Assembly (NCBI GenBank): GCA_903970555.1
Contig: CAJCJD010000111.1
Span: forward strand, 1-40,728
Source: Vulcanimicrobiota bacterium
Lineage (GTDB): Bacteria; Pseudomonadota; Gammaproteobacteria; Xanthomonadales; Rhodanobacteraceae
Direction of reading: 5' to 3'
DNA length: 40,728 bases
Shown: one piece after another, positions 27,194 through 36,557 of the stretch
Numbering within the stretch: position 1 is the stretch's first letter
Layout of the letters: every line of letters starts with the position of its first letter
Notes under the pieces: model-generated
The model's input: only the letters and a program-made list of their open reading frames with translations
Database searches by the model: none
Told to the model about the DNA's origin: nothing
Position numbers and translations under genes: made by a program

Positions 27194-28954
27194 CTACTCG
27201 CTTCGCACTTCCGGCAAAGGTTGTTCACCGGTACGTTCGGTGCGGCGCCGTGATTTGTGCGCGTACATGGTGCGGTCGGCTTCGCGGACCAATTCGGCAA
27301 AATCCGCATTGCTGAAACGGCGTTGATCGGCCGGCGCACTGCAGATGCCGAAGCTGACGCCGGCATCCGGAAAATGACTTTCGCGCAGCATCTTGTCCAA
27401 CTCGGCCAATGCTTTGGCCAGACGTTGCTGGCTGAGTTCGTCGCCATACGCGATCACAGCGAATTCGTCGCCGCCCAGTCGAAATGCGCGAATAAGATCG
27501 CCAAGGCGCGCCAATCCCTCGCCGACTGCTCGCAGCAGTTCGTCGCCGCGGTCATGCCCTAGGCTGTCGTTGACTTGCTTGAGTCCATCCAGGTCGATCA
27601 TTGCGATCTGCCACGTGCCTTGCGCCGGGTCGGTGTTTTCGCGCCGCGTGATTTCCTCGACCATCACGTTGAACGCGAGCCGATTGCCGAGCCCGGTCAG
27701 TGCGTCGATCGAAGCCTTGGCAATGGCTTCCTGCATACCGCGGCGAAAACGCTCGCGACCGTCCTCGACCAGTTTGACGTGATCGGCCAGCGCAAACGCA
27801 AGCAGCATCGCTTCGCAGCTGTTGCCCATCAAGGTTAAAAGGTCGGCGTTGTCGACGATGCTGGGCACCAGGCCGAAGTTCACTGGAAGAATGATCGAGC
27901 CAGGTATCAACACTGCCATGTAGGCCAGCGTAAAGAAGCGCGCGCGGCGCACACCGCGCAAGAGTGCCCAAGCGCCCATGCAGGCGGAAAACAGTACGAC
28001 GATCGAAACGGCGAAGGTCGCTATCAGGAACGCGAGCGATGGAAAGAACAATGAAACAGGTAGCGCAATGATCGATGCGATCACGATGGCATAGCCCACG
28101 CGTGCCATGCGCGGCGCATGTCGCCATAGATCGAGGAAGCGAATGGTAAACCGCGCATGCACGACAGGCAGCAGGATGAACCATTGCGTGAAATTGATCG
28201 GCCCCGTGCTGATGCCCAACCAGCTTTGCGGCACACCGAAAAAGAAACCCCAGCCCAACACCAGGATCAACGCCTGGCATCCGTAAAGCGTGTAGCTGCG
28301 ATCCTTGATCCACAGCCCTACGAACAGAATGAAAATGCCCAGGCCGAACAAAACGCCAAGCGAGCCGAGCATCAATGCTGACTCATTCGTCCGGCGCCTG
28401 TGATATTGGGTGCGCGTCTGCACATCGATGCGTGGCATCGCGGTGAAGAATTTCGAAGTCACGTGGACGACGACGACGTAGTGGTGATTCGGCGCCAGTG
28501 TTACGGCGACCGCACCGCGTGGCACATCGTTGATATCGGTGTCTGCGCCTGTCTCAAAGGTCTGGCGTAGGCCGTCGTCGCCAAGCACGACGAACTTGGC
28601 GTTTTCGTAATAGGTGTTGTCGAAGGTCACCACCCAGTCCGAACCGGGTTGGTTCGGACTGAACTGCGAGACCAACCAGAAATCGCCGCCCAACATATCG
28701 ACGGATCGAACGCGGGTGCGTTCGGCGAGCCACGTGCCAAGGTCGGCGTAATTTTGCGGCGCCTGCTCTCCGGGTGCTGCCTTATAAGTAGCGACGGAGG
28801 GTTCTTGCGAGCGTGGCCCGAACAGAGGGTAGGGTTCGTCCGCCTGGCACGTGGGATACACGAATAGGCCTAGGAGAAATAAAAAAAGAACGGCCCAGCC
28901 ACGGCCCGACGACCGCGACGACGCGGGTTTCTGCGCGTGCGAATGATGACGCAA
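27194..28954 (-). CDS. Membrane diguanylate cyclase with 7TMR-DISM sensor and GGDEF domain
   Basis: 586 aa. Makes cyclic di-GMP from two GTP. A signal or first membrane segment (about 20-38) precedes a periplasmic sensory domain of about 150 residues, resembling the extracellular domain of 7TMR-DISM proteins. Then comes a block of seven hydrophobic segments (about 195-390) and a GGDEF domain (about 415-575) with intact active site RLGGDEF near 494. At the usual inhibitory-site position, six residues before GGDEF, Ile replaces Asp, so the RxxD product-inhibition site seems absent. I place the start at a TTG (28954) because AAGGGG lies six bases upstream. No EAL domain. Not obviously linked to its neighbours. 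Confidence 0.88.
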   Translation of the reverse strand: MRHHSHAQKPASSRSSGRGWAVLFLFLLGLFVYPTCQADEPYPLFGPRSQEPSVATYKAAPGEQAPQNYADLGTWLAERTRVRSVDMLGGDFWLVSQFSPNQPGSDWVVTFDNTYYENAKFVVLGDDGLRQTFETGADTDINDVPRGAVAVTLAPNHHYVVVVHVTSKFFTAMPRIDVQTRTQYHRRRTNESALMLGSLGVLFGLGIFILFVGLWIKDRSYTLYGCQALILVLGWGFFFGVPQSWLGISTGPINFTQWFILLPVVHARFTIRFLDLWRHAPRMARVGYAIVIASIIALPVSLFFPSLAFLIATFAVSIVVLFSACMGAWALLRGVRRARFFTLAYMAVLIPGSIILPVNFGLVPSIVDNADLLTLMGNSCEAMLLAFALADHVKLVEDGRERFRRGMQEAIAKASIDALTGLGNRLAFNVMVEEITRRENTDPAQGTWQIAMIDLDGLKQVNDSLGHDRGDELLRAVGEGLARLGDLIRAFRLGGDEFAVIAYGDELSQQRLAKALAELDKMLRESHFPDAGVSFGICSAPADQRRFSNADFAELVREADRTMYAHKSRRRTERTGEQPLPEVRSE

Positions 28955-29149
28955 AGCTGCCCCTTCGCCAGTCTGCGTCTGGGGATGGTAGCACCGGCGC
29001 TGTCATGGATGCGCAATCGGTTCCGACAGGGTGAGCGGGAGGGGAGGAGAAGCCCCTGCGACGTGAGCGTTTGAAAAGGAGCCAGCAGGGCTTGTGGCCG
29101 GCCTGTTCGACTACCATTTAGCACCGAACGATCCTGGATAAGTACAACG

Positions 29150-30790
29150 ATGGCTGCCCTTCGCCTGGCACTGGCCCAATACGATTTCCCCGTCGGCGCA
29201 GTGGCCGCCAATGCCGCCAAAGTACGCGAATTGATGGCGCGCGCACGCGCCGGCGGCGCCGCGCTGGCGGTCTTTCCGGAGCTGACCATCAGCGGTTATC
29301 CACCGGAAGATCTGCTGTTGCGGCCGAGCTTTCTTGCTGCTTGCCAGGAGGCGGTGCAGGACCTGGCCACCGACACCGACGGCATGGCGGCCATCGTCGG
29401 GTTCCCGCACAGCCAGGGTGAGGTATACAACGCCGCTGCGTTTCTGCGGGGCGGCGAAATCGTGCAAATCACGCACAAGCAAGCATTGCCCAACTACGGC
29501 GTGTTCGACGACAAACGCTATTTTCGCTCCGGCCGCACAAGTGCCATTGCGGTCGTTGACGGCGTTCGCGTCGGCTACCTGATCTGCGAAGACATTTGGC
29601 AGGCCGAGCCCGCTGCCGCGGCCGCGGCGGCCGGCGCGGAATTGATCGTGGTGATCAACGCCTCGCCCTGGGACGATGCCAAGCAGAGTACGCGCGAAGA
29701 GATCCTGGTGACCCGCGCCAAGGAAACCGGTTGCGCTCTGGTCTATCTCAATCTCGTCGGCGGCCAGGACGAAGTCGTCTACGACGGCGGCTCATTGATG
29801 GTGAACGGCGACGGCAGCATTGCGGCACGCGCGCCCGCGTTCGTCGATGCGTTGTTGTGGGCCGACTTCAATCCGACCGACCGCACATTGCACGCACGGG
29901 ACTGGCCGACTGTCGCCGACAGCTCGCGTGAGGCGACGCTTTACGCCGCACTCGTGCGCGGCGTCCGCGACTACATCGACAAGAACGGTTTCGGCGGTGT
30001 GCTGCTGGGTCTCTCCGGCGGTATCGATTCGGCCCTGACCCTGGCGCTTGCGGTTGATGCGTTGGGTCCGGATCGCGTCACCGCGGTGATGATGCCGATG
30101 CGCTACACCTCGCAACTTTCGCTGGACGGTGCACGCGAGCAAGCCGAACGTCTTGGCGTGGAATATCACGTGATCAGCATCGAGCCGACCTACGACGCAT
30201 TCATGACGACCCTCACGCCCTTCTTCGGCGGCAAACAACCCGATACCACCGAGGAAAACCTGCAATCGCGCACGCGCGGCGTGATGCTGATGGCGCTGTC
30301 GAACAAACACAGTCGCCTGTTGCTGGCCACCGGCAACAAGAGCGAGATGGCAGTCGGCTACGCCACGCTTTACGGCGACATGTGCGGTGCGTATGCGCCG
30401 CTGAAGGATGTCTACAAGACCGTGGTGTATCGCCTTTCGCGCTGGCGAAACGAAGCGCAGGCGCGCAAAACGGGTAAGGTCGGCGACTGGGCAATTCCGC
30501 CCGCGGTGATCGAGCGCCCGCCCTCGGCTGAGCTGCGCGACAACCAGACCGATCAGGACTCGCTGCCCCCTTACGACGAACTCGATGCCATCCTCGCGCG
30601 CTTCATCGAGGAAGAACAATCCCAGCCCGAGATCATCGCTGCGGGCTTTGACGAGAAAACCGTCCACCGCGTGGTGCGACTGGTGCTGGTGAACGAATTC
30701 AAACGGCGTCAGTCGGCACCGGGACCTCGCGTCACCACGCGGGCATTTGGTCGAGAGCGGCGTTATCCAATCACCTCCGGCTGGAAGTGA
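29150..30790 (+). CDS. nadE: Glutamine-dependent NAD+ synthetase
   Basis: 546 aa, the long two-domain form. The N-terminal nitrilase-type glutaminase (about 1-260) has catalytic Glu in FPELTISGYPPEDLL, Lys in THKQALPNYGVFDD and Cys in LICEDIW. The C-terminal synthetase has the ATP-pyrophosphatase loop LSGGIDSAL near residue 289 and LLATGNKSEMAVGY. It amidates nicotinate adenine dinucleotide in the last step of NAD synthesis, channelling ammonia from glutamine. The ATG at 29150 gives MAALRLALAQYDF, the conserved family start; its SD is weak (GGATAAG). It is divergent from the cyclase gene across 195 bases in which I saw no convincing promoter. Confidence 0.96.
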   Translation: MAALRLALAQYDFPVGAVAANAAKVRELMARARAGGAALAVFPELTISGYPPEDLLLRPSFLAACQEAVQDLATDTDGMAAIVGFPHSQGEVYNAAAFLRGGEIVQITHKQALPNYGVFDDKRYFRSGRTSAIAVVDGVRVGYLICEDIWQAEPAAAAAAAGAELIVVINASPWDDAKQSTREEILVTRAKETGCALVYLNLVGGQDEVVYDGGSLMVNGDGSIAARAPAFVDALLWADFNPTDRTLHARDWPTVADSSREATLYAALVRGVRDYIDKNGFGGVLLGLSGGIDSALTLALAVDALGPDRVTAVMMPMRYTSQLSLDGAREQAERLGVEYHVISIEPTYDAFMTTLTPFFGGKQPDTTEENLQSRTRGVMLMALSNKHSRLLLATGNKSEMAVGYATLYGDMCGAYAPLKDVYKTVVYRLSRWRNEAQARKTGKVGDWAIPPAVIERPPSAELRDNQTDQDSLPPYDELDAILARFIEEEQSQPEIIAAGFDEKTVHRVVRLVLVNEFKRRQSAPGPRVTTRAFGRERRYPITSGWK

Positions 30791-30831
30791 TCGGCGCGAC
30801 CGCCGTCATCCATCGCACATCGAGCAAAAAA

Positions 30832-30863
30832 GAAAGCCGGTAACGCGAGGCGTACCGGCTTTC
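30832..30863 (-). terminator. Terminator between convergent nadE and bamD
   Basis: A hairpin of GAAAGCCGGTAACGC (30832-30846) with GCGTACCGGCTTTC (30850-30863), one bulged A and loop GAG. On the minus strand it is followed by TCTTTTTTGC, a good T-run, so it mainly terminates bamD. In the nadE direction the tail is poor in T, but the stem may still help. Confidence 0.8.
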
Positions 30864-30889
30864 GTATTGTTCAGCGGTGATTCGCTAGG

Positions 30890-31750
30890 TCAGTAGTGAC
30901 CCGAGAACGGGATCAGCTTTCGAATCGTCGACGGCGAATGCGGCCACTTGGGATCTTTCAGGTACGGGTGATCCGGATAGTTGAGCGCAAGCACCTGGCG
31001 TGTCTGGTCGGCCAGCTGCTTTTGGCCCAACGCCAGATAGCTGCGGCACAGAATGGCGAGTGCATCGCCCGCCTGCGGGGCTTCCTGGTAATGCTCGATC
31101 ACGTACTGGGCGCGATCAGCCGAGGCGACATAGGCTTTGTTGCGGATGTAGAACTCCGCCACGTTGATCTCGAACTGGGCGAGCACGTTGCGCAGGTAAA
31201 TCATGCGCTGGCGAGCATCGGCAGCGTAGGCGCTATCCGGGAAGCGGCGGCTGAGCTCGGAGAAGTCGTCGAACGATTTCAGGTTGTAGCCCTGGTCGCG
31301 ACGCGTCTGGGCGCCCTTGTGTTCGCTCGCGAAAGCGCGCTCGATGACACCGGAGGTGCGATCGAAATTGATCAGACCGCGCAAGTAATAGGCATAATCC
31401 ACATGGCTGTTGAGTGGATCGGTCTTGATGAAGCGGTTGACCGTGGAATACGCATCATCCGGCTTGTTGTTCTTGTATTGCGCGTAAGCCAGCTCCAGCT
31501 GTGCCTGCTCATTGAACGGCCCCGATGGGAAGCGGGCGATCAGACGCTGGTAGGCTTTCTCGGCTGCCGAATAATCGGAATGGATCAGATCATTGTGTGC
31601 CTTCGCGTAAAGCTGCGGCAGCGGCAAGGTGTCGAGCGGGTCGCCGTTGTGCCGGAACCACGAGCAGGCGCTCATCGTCAAAGCCAGAGCGAGCACGATG
31701 AGTACTTTCAAAACAGGCGTCGGGTTGGCCGGCAGCTTGGTTACGCGCAT
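30890..31750 (-). CDS. bamD: Outer-membrane assembly lipoprotein BamD
   Basis: 286 aa. Essential partner of BamA in beta-barrel insertion at the outer membrane. A lipoprotein signal ends in LTMSAC (Cys about residue 29), and the mature protein consists of TPR-like helical repeats: YAKAHNDLIHSDYSAAEKAYQRLIARFPSG, seen as blocks AYQRLIARFPSG, NEQAQLELAYAQYK and DSAYAADARQRMIYLRN. Length and repeats match the family. No SD is evident before the ATG. A -10-like TATGAT lies on the minus strand about 35 bases upstream without a clear -35. It is divergent from rluD, as in many gammaproteobacteria. Confidence 0.94.
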   Translation of the reverse strand: MRVTKLPANPTPVLKVLIVLALALTMSACSWFRHNGDPLDTLPLPQLYAKAHNDLIHSDYSAAEKAYQRLIARFPSGPFNEQAQLELAYAQYKNNKPDDAYSTVNRFIKTDPLNSHVDYAYYLRGLINFDRTSGVIERAFASEHKGAQTRRDQGYNLKSFDDFSELSRRFPDSAYAADARQRMIYLRNVLAQFEINVAEFYIRNKAYVASADRAQYVIEHYQEAPQAGDALAILCRSYLALGQKQLADQTRQVLALNYPDHPYLKDPKWPHSPSTIRKLIPFSGHY

Positions 31751-31950
31751 GAGTTAGGGGTTCAGATGTTTGAGCGAAAAGGGATCATAGCTGGGAACCT
31801 CGAAAAACGCCCGTCTTGGACGTTTTTTGAGTCGCTACGGCTGGCACATGTCGGGGTCTACCTCCAACGATCAAGCACTTATGCGCCTGGTCGCAAGTGG
31901 GGCAGCCTCATCCGGCTTGTCGAAACCCAGCGTCTGCTAGGGGGCTTGGC

Positions 31951-32925
31951 ATGACCACCATCCATCACGAGGCGGTCGTCCCCCTGTCGGCCGCAGGTCG
32001 GAGGTTCGACCAGGCATTGGCCGAGATGTTCCCGGACTACTCGCGCTCCCGTCTCACCGCGTGGGTAAAGGCTGGCGCGGTGACCCTGGATGGAGTCCCA
32101 GCCGCGCCCCGCCAGCTGTTGCGGGGCGGCGAGCAGGTTCGGCTGGAGGTGGAGCTGGAGACCGAAGTCACCAGCGCGCCCGAAGCGATCGAACTGGACA
32201 TCGTCTACGAGGACCCGCACTTGTTGGTGCTGAACAAACCAGCCGGCCTGGTGGTACATCCCGGGGCCGGCAACCCGGCGGGCACCGTGCTTAACGCCTT
32301 GCTGCACCACGATCCGAAGCTGGCCGAACTACCGCGTGGCGGCATCGTGCACCGGTTGGACAAGGACACCTCTGGATTGATGGTGGTGGCCAAGACGCTG
32401 GCCACGCATACCGCCCTGGTCGAAATGCTGTCCCGGCACGATGTCGAGCGCCAATACGAGGCCATCGTCCTTGGTACGTTGATCGCCGGAGGCACCGTGG
32501 ATGCTCCCATTGGCCGCCATCTCGGCGACCGACTGCGCCAGGCCGTGCGGGACGAGGAGGACGGCAAGCACGCCGTCACTCACTACCGCCTGCGCGAACG
32601 CTTCCGCGCGCATGCCTTGCTCCAATGCAACTTGGAGACGGGACGGACACACCAGATCCGCGTGCATCTGGCGCATATTGGCCACCCGCTGGTGGGTGAT
32701 CCCTTGTACGGCGGTGGCCTCAAGCTACCCAAGCGCGCCACGCCTGAACTCACCGCGTCGTTGCGGGGTTTCCGGCGACAGGCGCTTCATGCGGAACGAT
32801 TGTCGTTCGTACATCCCGTAAGCGGCGAAACCTTGACCTTCGAAACGCCGCGCCCCGCCGACATGGATGCATTGTTAGTCACGCTTCGCGCTGATCTGGC
32901 CGCCAACGGGCCGGATGAGTATTGA
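31951..32925 (+). CDS. rluD: 23S rRNA pseudouridine synthase RluD
   Basis: 324 aa. Converts uridines 1911, 1915 and 1917 (E. coli numbering) in helix 69 of 23S rRNA. The N-terminal S4 RNA-binding domain ([19 protein letters not shown], about 14-70) is followed by the RluA-type catalytic domain with the catalytic Asp in [17 protein letters not shown], plus [19 protein letters not shown] and GDPLYGGG. I start at the ATG at 31951, which has SD AGGGGG, rather than 18 codons upstream. The divergent bamD-rluD arrangement and following pgeF match the common gammaproteobacterial order. pgeF starts five bases after its stop. Confidence 0.95.
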   Translation: MTTIHHEAVVPLSAAGRRFDQALAEMFPDYSRSRLTAWVKAGAVTLDGVPAAPRQLLRGGEQVRLEVELETEVTSAPEAIELDIVYEDPHLLVLNKPAGLVVHPGAGNPAGTVLNALLHHDPKLAELPRGGIVHRLDKDTSGLMVVAKTLATHTALVEMLSRHDVERQYEAIVLGTLIAGGTVDAPIGRHLGDRLRQAVRDEEDGKHAVTHYRLRERFRAHALLQCNLETGRTHQIRVHLAHIGHPLVGDPLYGGGLKLPKRATPELTASLRGFRRQALHAERLSFVHPVSGETLTFETPRPADMDALLVTLRADLAANGPDEY

Positions 32926-32930
32926 ACGCG

Positions 32931-33680
32931 ATGACCGACGCCTGGATTTTCCCCGATTGGCCCGCGCCGCGCCGCGTGCATGCGGCGGTGACCACGCGTG
33001 ATGGTCCTGGCATATCGCAACCACCGTTTGGCCGTTTCAATCTCGGCTTGCGCAGCGGCGACGACATACATGCGGTGCACGCCAATCGCAGCGCACTGCG
33101 CCAGTCGTTGAATTTGTCTGCCGAGCCACGCTGGCTGCGGCAAGTGCATGGCACCGTCGTGGCAGAGCTTGGCCCTCTGCCGAGCCCGGAGGAACCCGAG
33201 GCAGATGCAGCGGTATCGCGTCTGCCTGGAACAGTGCTGGCGATCCTCACCGCCGACTGCCTGCCGGTGCTGTTCTGTGCCGACGATGGGAGTGCCATCG
33301 GCGCAGCCCATGCCGGCTGGCGCGGATTGGCCGGCGGCGTGCTGGAAGAGACCGTCGAGCAGATGCAGCGGCCCGCGGCCGAGCTGATGGCATGGCTTGG
33401 GCCTTGCATCAGCGCGATTTCTTATGAAGTGGGGGAGGAAGTGCGTGCGGCCTTCGTCGACCACCGTCCCGCAGCGGCCGAGGCTTTCGTGGCGACACGT
33501 CCCGGCCATTGGTTCTGCGATCTGGCGTTGCTGGCGCGACAGCGTTTGCAGGCGGCCGGTATTGCGCGAATTTACGGCGGCGGCTTCGATACCCGCGTCG
33601 ATACGCGCTTTTATTCCTACCGCCGGGAAGGCGCGCGCAGCGGCCGTTTCGCCAGCCTGATCTGGTTGGCCGAGAGCTAA
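32931..33680 (+). CDS. pgeF: Peptidoglycan editing factor PgeF (YfiH/DUF152, laccase-domain)
   Basis: 249 aa. In E. coli YfiH corrects muropeptide misincorporation; the fold is a Cys/His zinc-binding polyphenol-oxidase-like domain. Family motifs are WLRQVHGT, LTADCLPVLFC, AAHAGWRG, WLGPCIS and CDLALLAR; they contain the conserved His, Cys and His metal ligands. The ATG at 32931 follows the rluD stop by five bases; a TTG at 32922 is also in frame and overlaps rluD, and neither has a strong SD. Co-transcription with rluD is likely, and rluD-pgeF-clpB is a conserved order. Confidence 0.93.
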   Translation: MTDAWIFPDWPAPRRVHAAVTTRDGPGISQPPFGRFNLGLRSGDDIHAVHANRSALRQSLNLSAEPRWLRQVHGTVVAELGPLPSPEEPEADAAVSRLPGTVLAILTADCLPVLFCADDGSAIGAAHAGWRGLAGGVLEETVEQMQRPAAELMAWLGPCISAISYEVGEEVRAAFVDHRPAAAEAFVATRPGHWFCDLALLARQRLQAAGIARIYGGGFDTRVDTRFYSYRREGARSGRFASLIWLAES

Positions 33681-33737
33681 AACGTCGCGTTCACTTGCTC
33701 TTGGCTGAAGCTCGCCAGGGTGCCATCCTTGCATCTG

Positions 33738-33765
33738 CTTGAATCGCACCGCGCTGTCCGCATCT
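33738..33765 (+). promoter_or_regulatory. Predicted sigma-32 heat-shock promoter of clpB
   Basis: CTTGAAT at 33738-33744, a 13-base spacer, then CCGCATCT at 33758-33765. The sigma-32 consensus is CTTGAA, 13-17 bases, CCCCATNT, so only one specified position in the -10 element differs. It lies 48 bases upstream of the clpB start codon, which fits known heat-shock control of clpB. Confidence 0.75.
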
Positions 33766-33813
33766 CGTTGGGCAGTGGCGGCGTGTCCGCCAAACCTTTT
33801 TGGGGATACTCCG

Positions 33814-36396
33814 ATGCGAATGGATAAACTCACCTCGCGTTTTCAGCAGGCGCTCGCCGATGCGCAGTCGCTGGCGGTCGGACGCGATAACAACATGCTC
33901 GAGCCGGTGCACGTGATGGCCGCGCTACTCGACCAGCAAGGCGGCTCGACCGGGCCGCTGCTAACCCAGGCTCAGGTCAATGTACCGGCGCTGCGCCAAC
34001 GGGTTGGCGAAATACTTGAGCGTCTGCCCAAGGTCAGCGGGCAGGAAGGCAACGTGCATGCCGGCAACGAGCTGACCCGACTGCTCAATCTCACCGACAA
34101 ACTTGCGCAACAGCGCGGCGATCAATTCATTGCCAGCGAACTGTTCGTGCTCGCGGCCTTAGAAGAAAAAGGCGAGCTGGGCGCGGCGCTCAAGGCTGCC
34201 GGTGCGACGAAGGCGCATCTTGAAGCGGCCATCGACAAGCTGCGTGGCGGCGAAAAGGTGCAGAGCGAAAACGCCGAGGATCAGCGCCAGGCGCTGGAAA
34301 AATATTGCGTCGATCTGACCGCTCGCGCCGAAAGCGGCAAGCTCGATCCGGTGATCGGCCGCGACGAGGAAATTCGCCGCACCATCCAGGTGCTGCAGCG
34401 TCGCACCAAGAACAACCCCGTGCTGATCGGCGAACCGGGTGTCGGCAAGACCGCGATTGTGGAAGGCCTCGCGCAGCGCATCGTGAAGGGCGAGGTGCCC
34501 GAAGGTCTTCGCGACCGCCGCGTGCTCGCACTCGACATGGGTGCGTTGATCGCCGGCGCCAAGTTCCGCGGCGAGTTCGAGGAGCGATTGAAGGCAGTAC
34601 TGAACGATCTGTCCAAGAACGAAGGTCAGATCATCCTGTTCATCGACGAATTGCACACCATGGTCGGCGCCGGCAAAGCCGATGGCGCGATGGACGCGGG
34701 CAATATGCTCAAGCCCGCCCTGGCGCGCGGCGAATTGCACTGCATCGGCGCGACCACGCTCGATGAATATCGCAAGTACATCGAAAAAGATGCCGCGCTG
34801 GAGCGTCGTTTCCAGAAAGTGTTCGTGGGCGAGCCCAGCGTCGAGGACACCATCGCGATCCTGCGTGGTTTGAAGGAGCGCTACGCGGTGCATCACGGCG
34901 TGGAAATCACCGATCCGGCCATTGTCGCCGCCGCCACGCTATCCAACCGCTACATCACCGATCGCCAGTTGCCGGATAAAGCCATCGACTTGATGGATGA
35001 AGCCGCCTCGCGCATCCGCATGGAGATCGACTCCAAGCCGGAAGAGCTCGATCGCCTGGAGCGTCGCTTGATCCAGCTGAAGATCCAGCGCGAGATGTTG
35101 AAAAAGGAGACCGACGACGCCTCGAAAAAGCGCCTCGCCGATCTTGAAACCGACATCGGCAAGCTGGAGCGCGAGTTCTCCGATCTCAACGAAATATGGA
35201 AGTCGGAAAAGGCTGCGCTGCAAGGTGCGACCAAGGTGAAGGAGCAGATCGAACAGGCGCGCGTGGAATTGGAGTCGGCGCAGCGTCGGCAGGACTACGC
35301 CACGATGAGCGAGATCCAGTACGGCAAGCTGCCGGAACTGGAGAAGCAGCTCGCCGCCGCGCAAGCCGCCGAGAAGCAGGACTTCAAGCTGGTGCAGGAC
35401 CGCGTCACCGAAGAAGAAATCGCCGAGGTCGTATCGCGCTGGACCGGCATCCCAGTCACCAAGATGCTGGAAGGCGAGCGCGACAAACTGCTGCAGATGG
35501 AGAGCTCGCTGCACAAGCGCGTGGTCGGCCAGGATGAGGCGGTGCGTGCGGTGTCCGATGCAATCCGCCGCGCGCGTGCGGGCCTGTCCGATCCGAATCG
35601 TCCGTATGGTTCATTCCTGTTCCTCGGCCCCACCGGCGTGGGAAAGACCGAGCTATGCAAGGCGCTGGCTGAATTCCTGTTCGATACGCCGGACGCGATG
35701 GTGCGCATCGACATGAGCGAGTTCATGGAAAAACATTCCGTGAGCCGTCTGATCGGCGCACCTCCCGGTTACGTGGGTTACGAGGAAGGCGGCTATCTCA
35801 CCGAAGCGGTGCGTCGCCGTCCGTACAGCGTGATCCTGTTGGACGAAGTGGAGAAAGCGCATCCGGATGTCTTCAACATCTTGCTGCAGGTGCTGGACGA
35901 TGGACGTCTCACCGACGGCCAGGGTCGCACCGTGGATTTCCGCAACACCGTCATCGTGATGACCTCGAACCTGGGCTCGCAGTTGATCCAGGAGCAGGCG
36001 GGCGATTCGGAAGCCGACTATCTGCAAATGAAGGCGTCCGTGCTGGGCGTCGTGCAAGCGCATTTTCGTCCCGAGTTCATCAATCGGCTGGACGAGCTGG
36101 TGGTATTTCGTCCGCTGGAGAAAAAGCAGATTCGCGCGATCGCCAAGATCCAGCTCGCCTATCTGGAAAAACGCCTAGCCGAACGTCAGTTGAAACTGGA
36201 GATCGGCGACAAGGCGCTGGACCTGTTGGGCAACGTCGGATTCGATCCCGTGTACGGTGCGCGTCCGCTCAAGCGCGCGATCCAGCAGCAGTTGGAAAAC
36301 CCGTTGGCGAAGGAAATTCTGGAGGGCCGCTACGCACCCGGCGCGACCATCGCCGTCGACGCGGAACACGGACATCTGACTTTCCAAAGTCGCTGA
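33814..36396 (+). CDS. clpB: ATP-dependent disaggregase ClpB
   Basis: 860 aa, the family length. Hexameric AAA+ machine that dissolves protein aggregates with DnaK. Order: N domain (about 1-145), NBD1 with Walker [11 protein letters not shown] and Walker [10 protein letters not shown], a coiled-coil middle domain (about 410-520, rich in Glu/Lys/Arg), NBD2 with Walker [11 protein letters not shown] and Walker [14 protein letters not shown], then the C-terminal small domain. The ATG at 33814 gives [18 protein letters not shown], matching the E. coli ClpB N-terminus; SD GGGGA is eight bases upstream. Regulated by the sigma-32-like promoter at 33738-33765 and ended by a strong terminator. Confidence 0.98.
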   Translation: MRMDKLTSRFQQALADAQSLAVGRDNNMLEPVHVMAALLDQQGGSTGPLLTQAQVNVPALRQRVGEILERLPKVSGQEGNVHAGNELTRLLNLTDKLAQQRGDQFIASELFVLAALEEKGELGAALKAAGATKAHLEAAIDKLRGGEKVQSENAEDQRQALEKYCVDLTARAESGKLDPVIGRDEEIRRTIQVLQRRTKNNPVLIGEPGVGKTAIVEGLAQRIVKGEVPEGLRDRRVLALDMGALIAGAKFRGEFEERLKAVLNDLSKNEGQIILFIDELHTMVGAGKADGAMDAGNMLKPALARGELHCIGATTLDEYRKYIEKDAALERRFQKVFVGEPSVEDTIAILRGLKERYAVHHGVEITDPAIVAAATLSNRYITDRQLPDKAIDLMDEAASRIRMEIDSKPEELDRLERRLIQLKIQREMLKKETDDASKKRLADLETDIGKLEREFSDLNEIWKSEKAALQGATKVKEQIEQARVELESAQRRQDYATMSEIQYGKLPELEKQLAAAQAAEKQDFKLVQDRVTEEEIAEVVSRWTGIPVTKMLEGERDKLLQMESSLHKRVVGQDEAVRAVSDAIRRARAGLSDPNRPYGSFLFLGPTGVGKTELCKALAEFLFDTPDAMVRIDMSEFMEKHSVSRLIGAPPGYVGYEEGGYLTEAVRRRPYSVILLDEVEKAHPDVFNILLQVLDDGRLTDGQGRTVDFRNTVIVMTSNLGSQLIQEQAGDSEADYLQMKASVLGVVQAHFRPEFINRLDELVVFRPLEKKQIRAIAKIQLAYLEKRLAERQLKLEIGDKALDLLGNVGFDPVYGARPLKRAIQQQLENPLAKEILEGRYAPGATIAVDAEHGHLTFQSR

Positions 36397-36421
36397 TAGC
36401 GACGTCTAGAAAAGCATGACT

Positions 36422-36457
36422 CCGGACTCATTCGCGCCAATGAGTCCGGTTTTTTTT
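36422..36457 (+). terminator. Intrinsic terminator of clpB
   Basis: An 11-base stem (CCGGACTCATT at 36422-36432 with AATGAGTCCGG at 36439-36449), six-base loop, then eight T. It lies 26 bases after the clpB stop. A further 9-base GC-rich hairpin without T-run follows at 36465-36485. Confidence 0.93.
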
Positions 36458-36490
36458 CGTAGATGCGGGTGCCACGGGCACCCGCGACGC

Positions 36491-36517
36491 AAAAAAAATC
36501 CCGGCCGGAGCCGGGAT
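36491..36517 (-). terminator. Intrinsic terminator of the second TBDR gene
   Basis: Stem ATCCCGGC / GCCGGGAT (36498-36505, 36510-36517), loop CGGA, followed on the minus strand by eight T (36498-36491). It lies 41 bases beyond the receptor's stop codon. Confidence 0.88.
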
Positions 36518-36557
36518 GTTCGATGCGATGCATCGCAGAGTTTGGCAGTGGGTCGAA

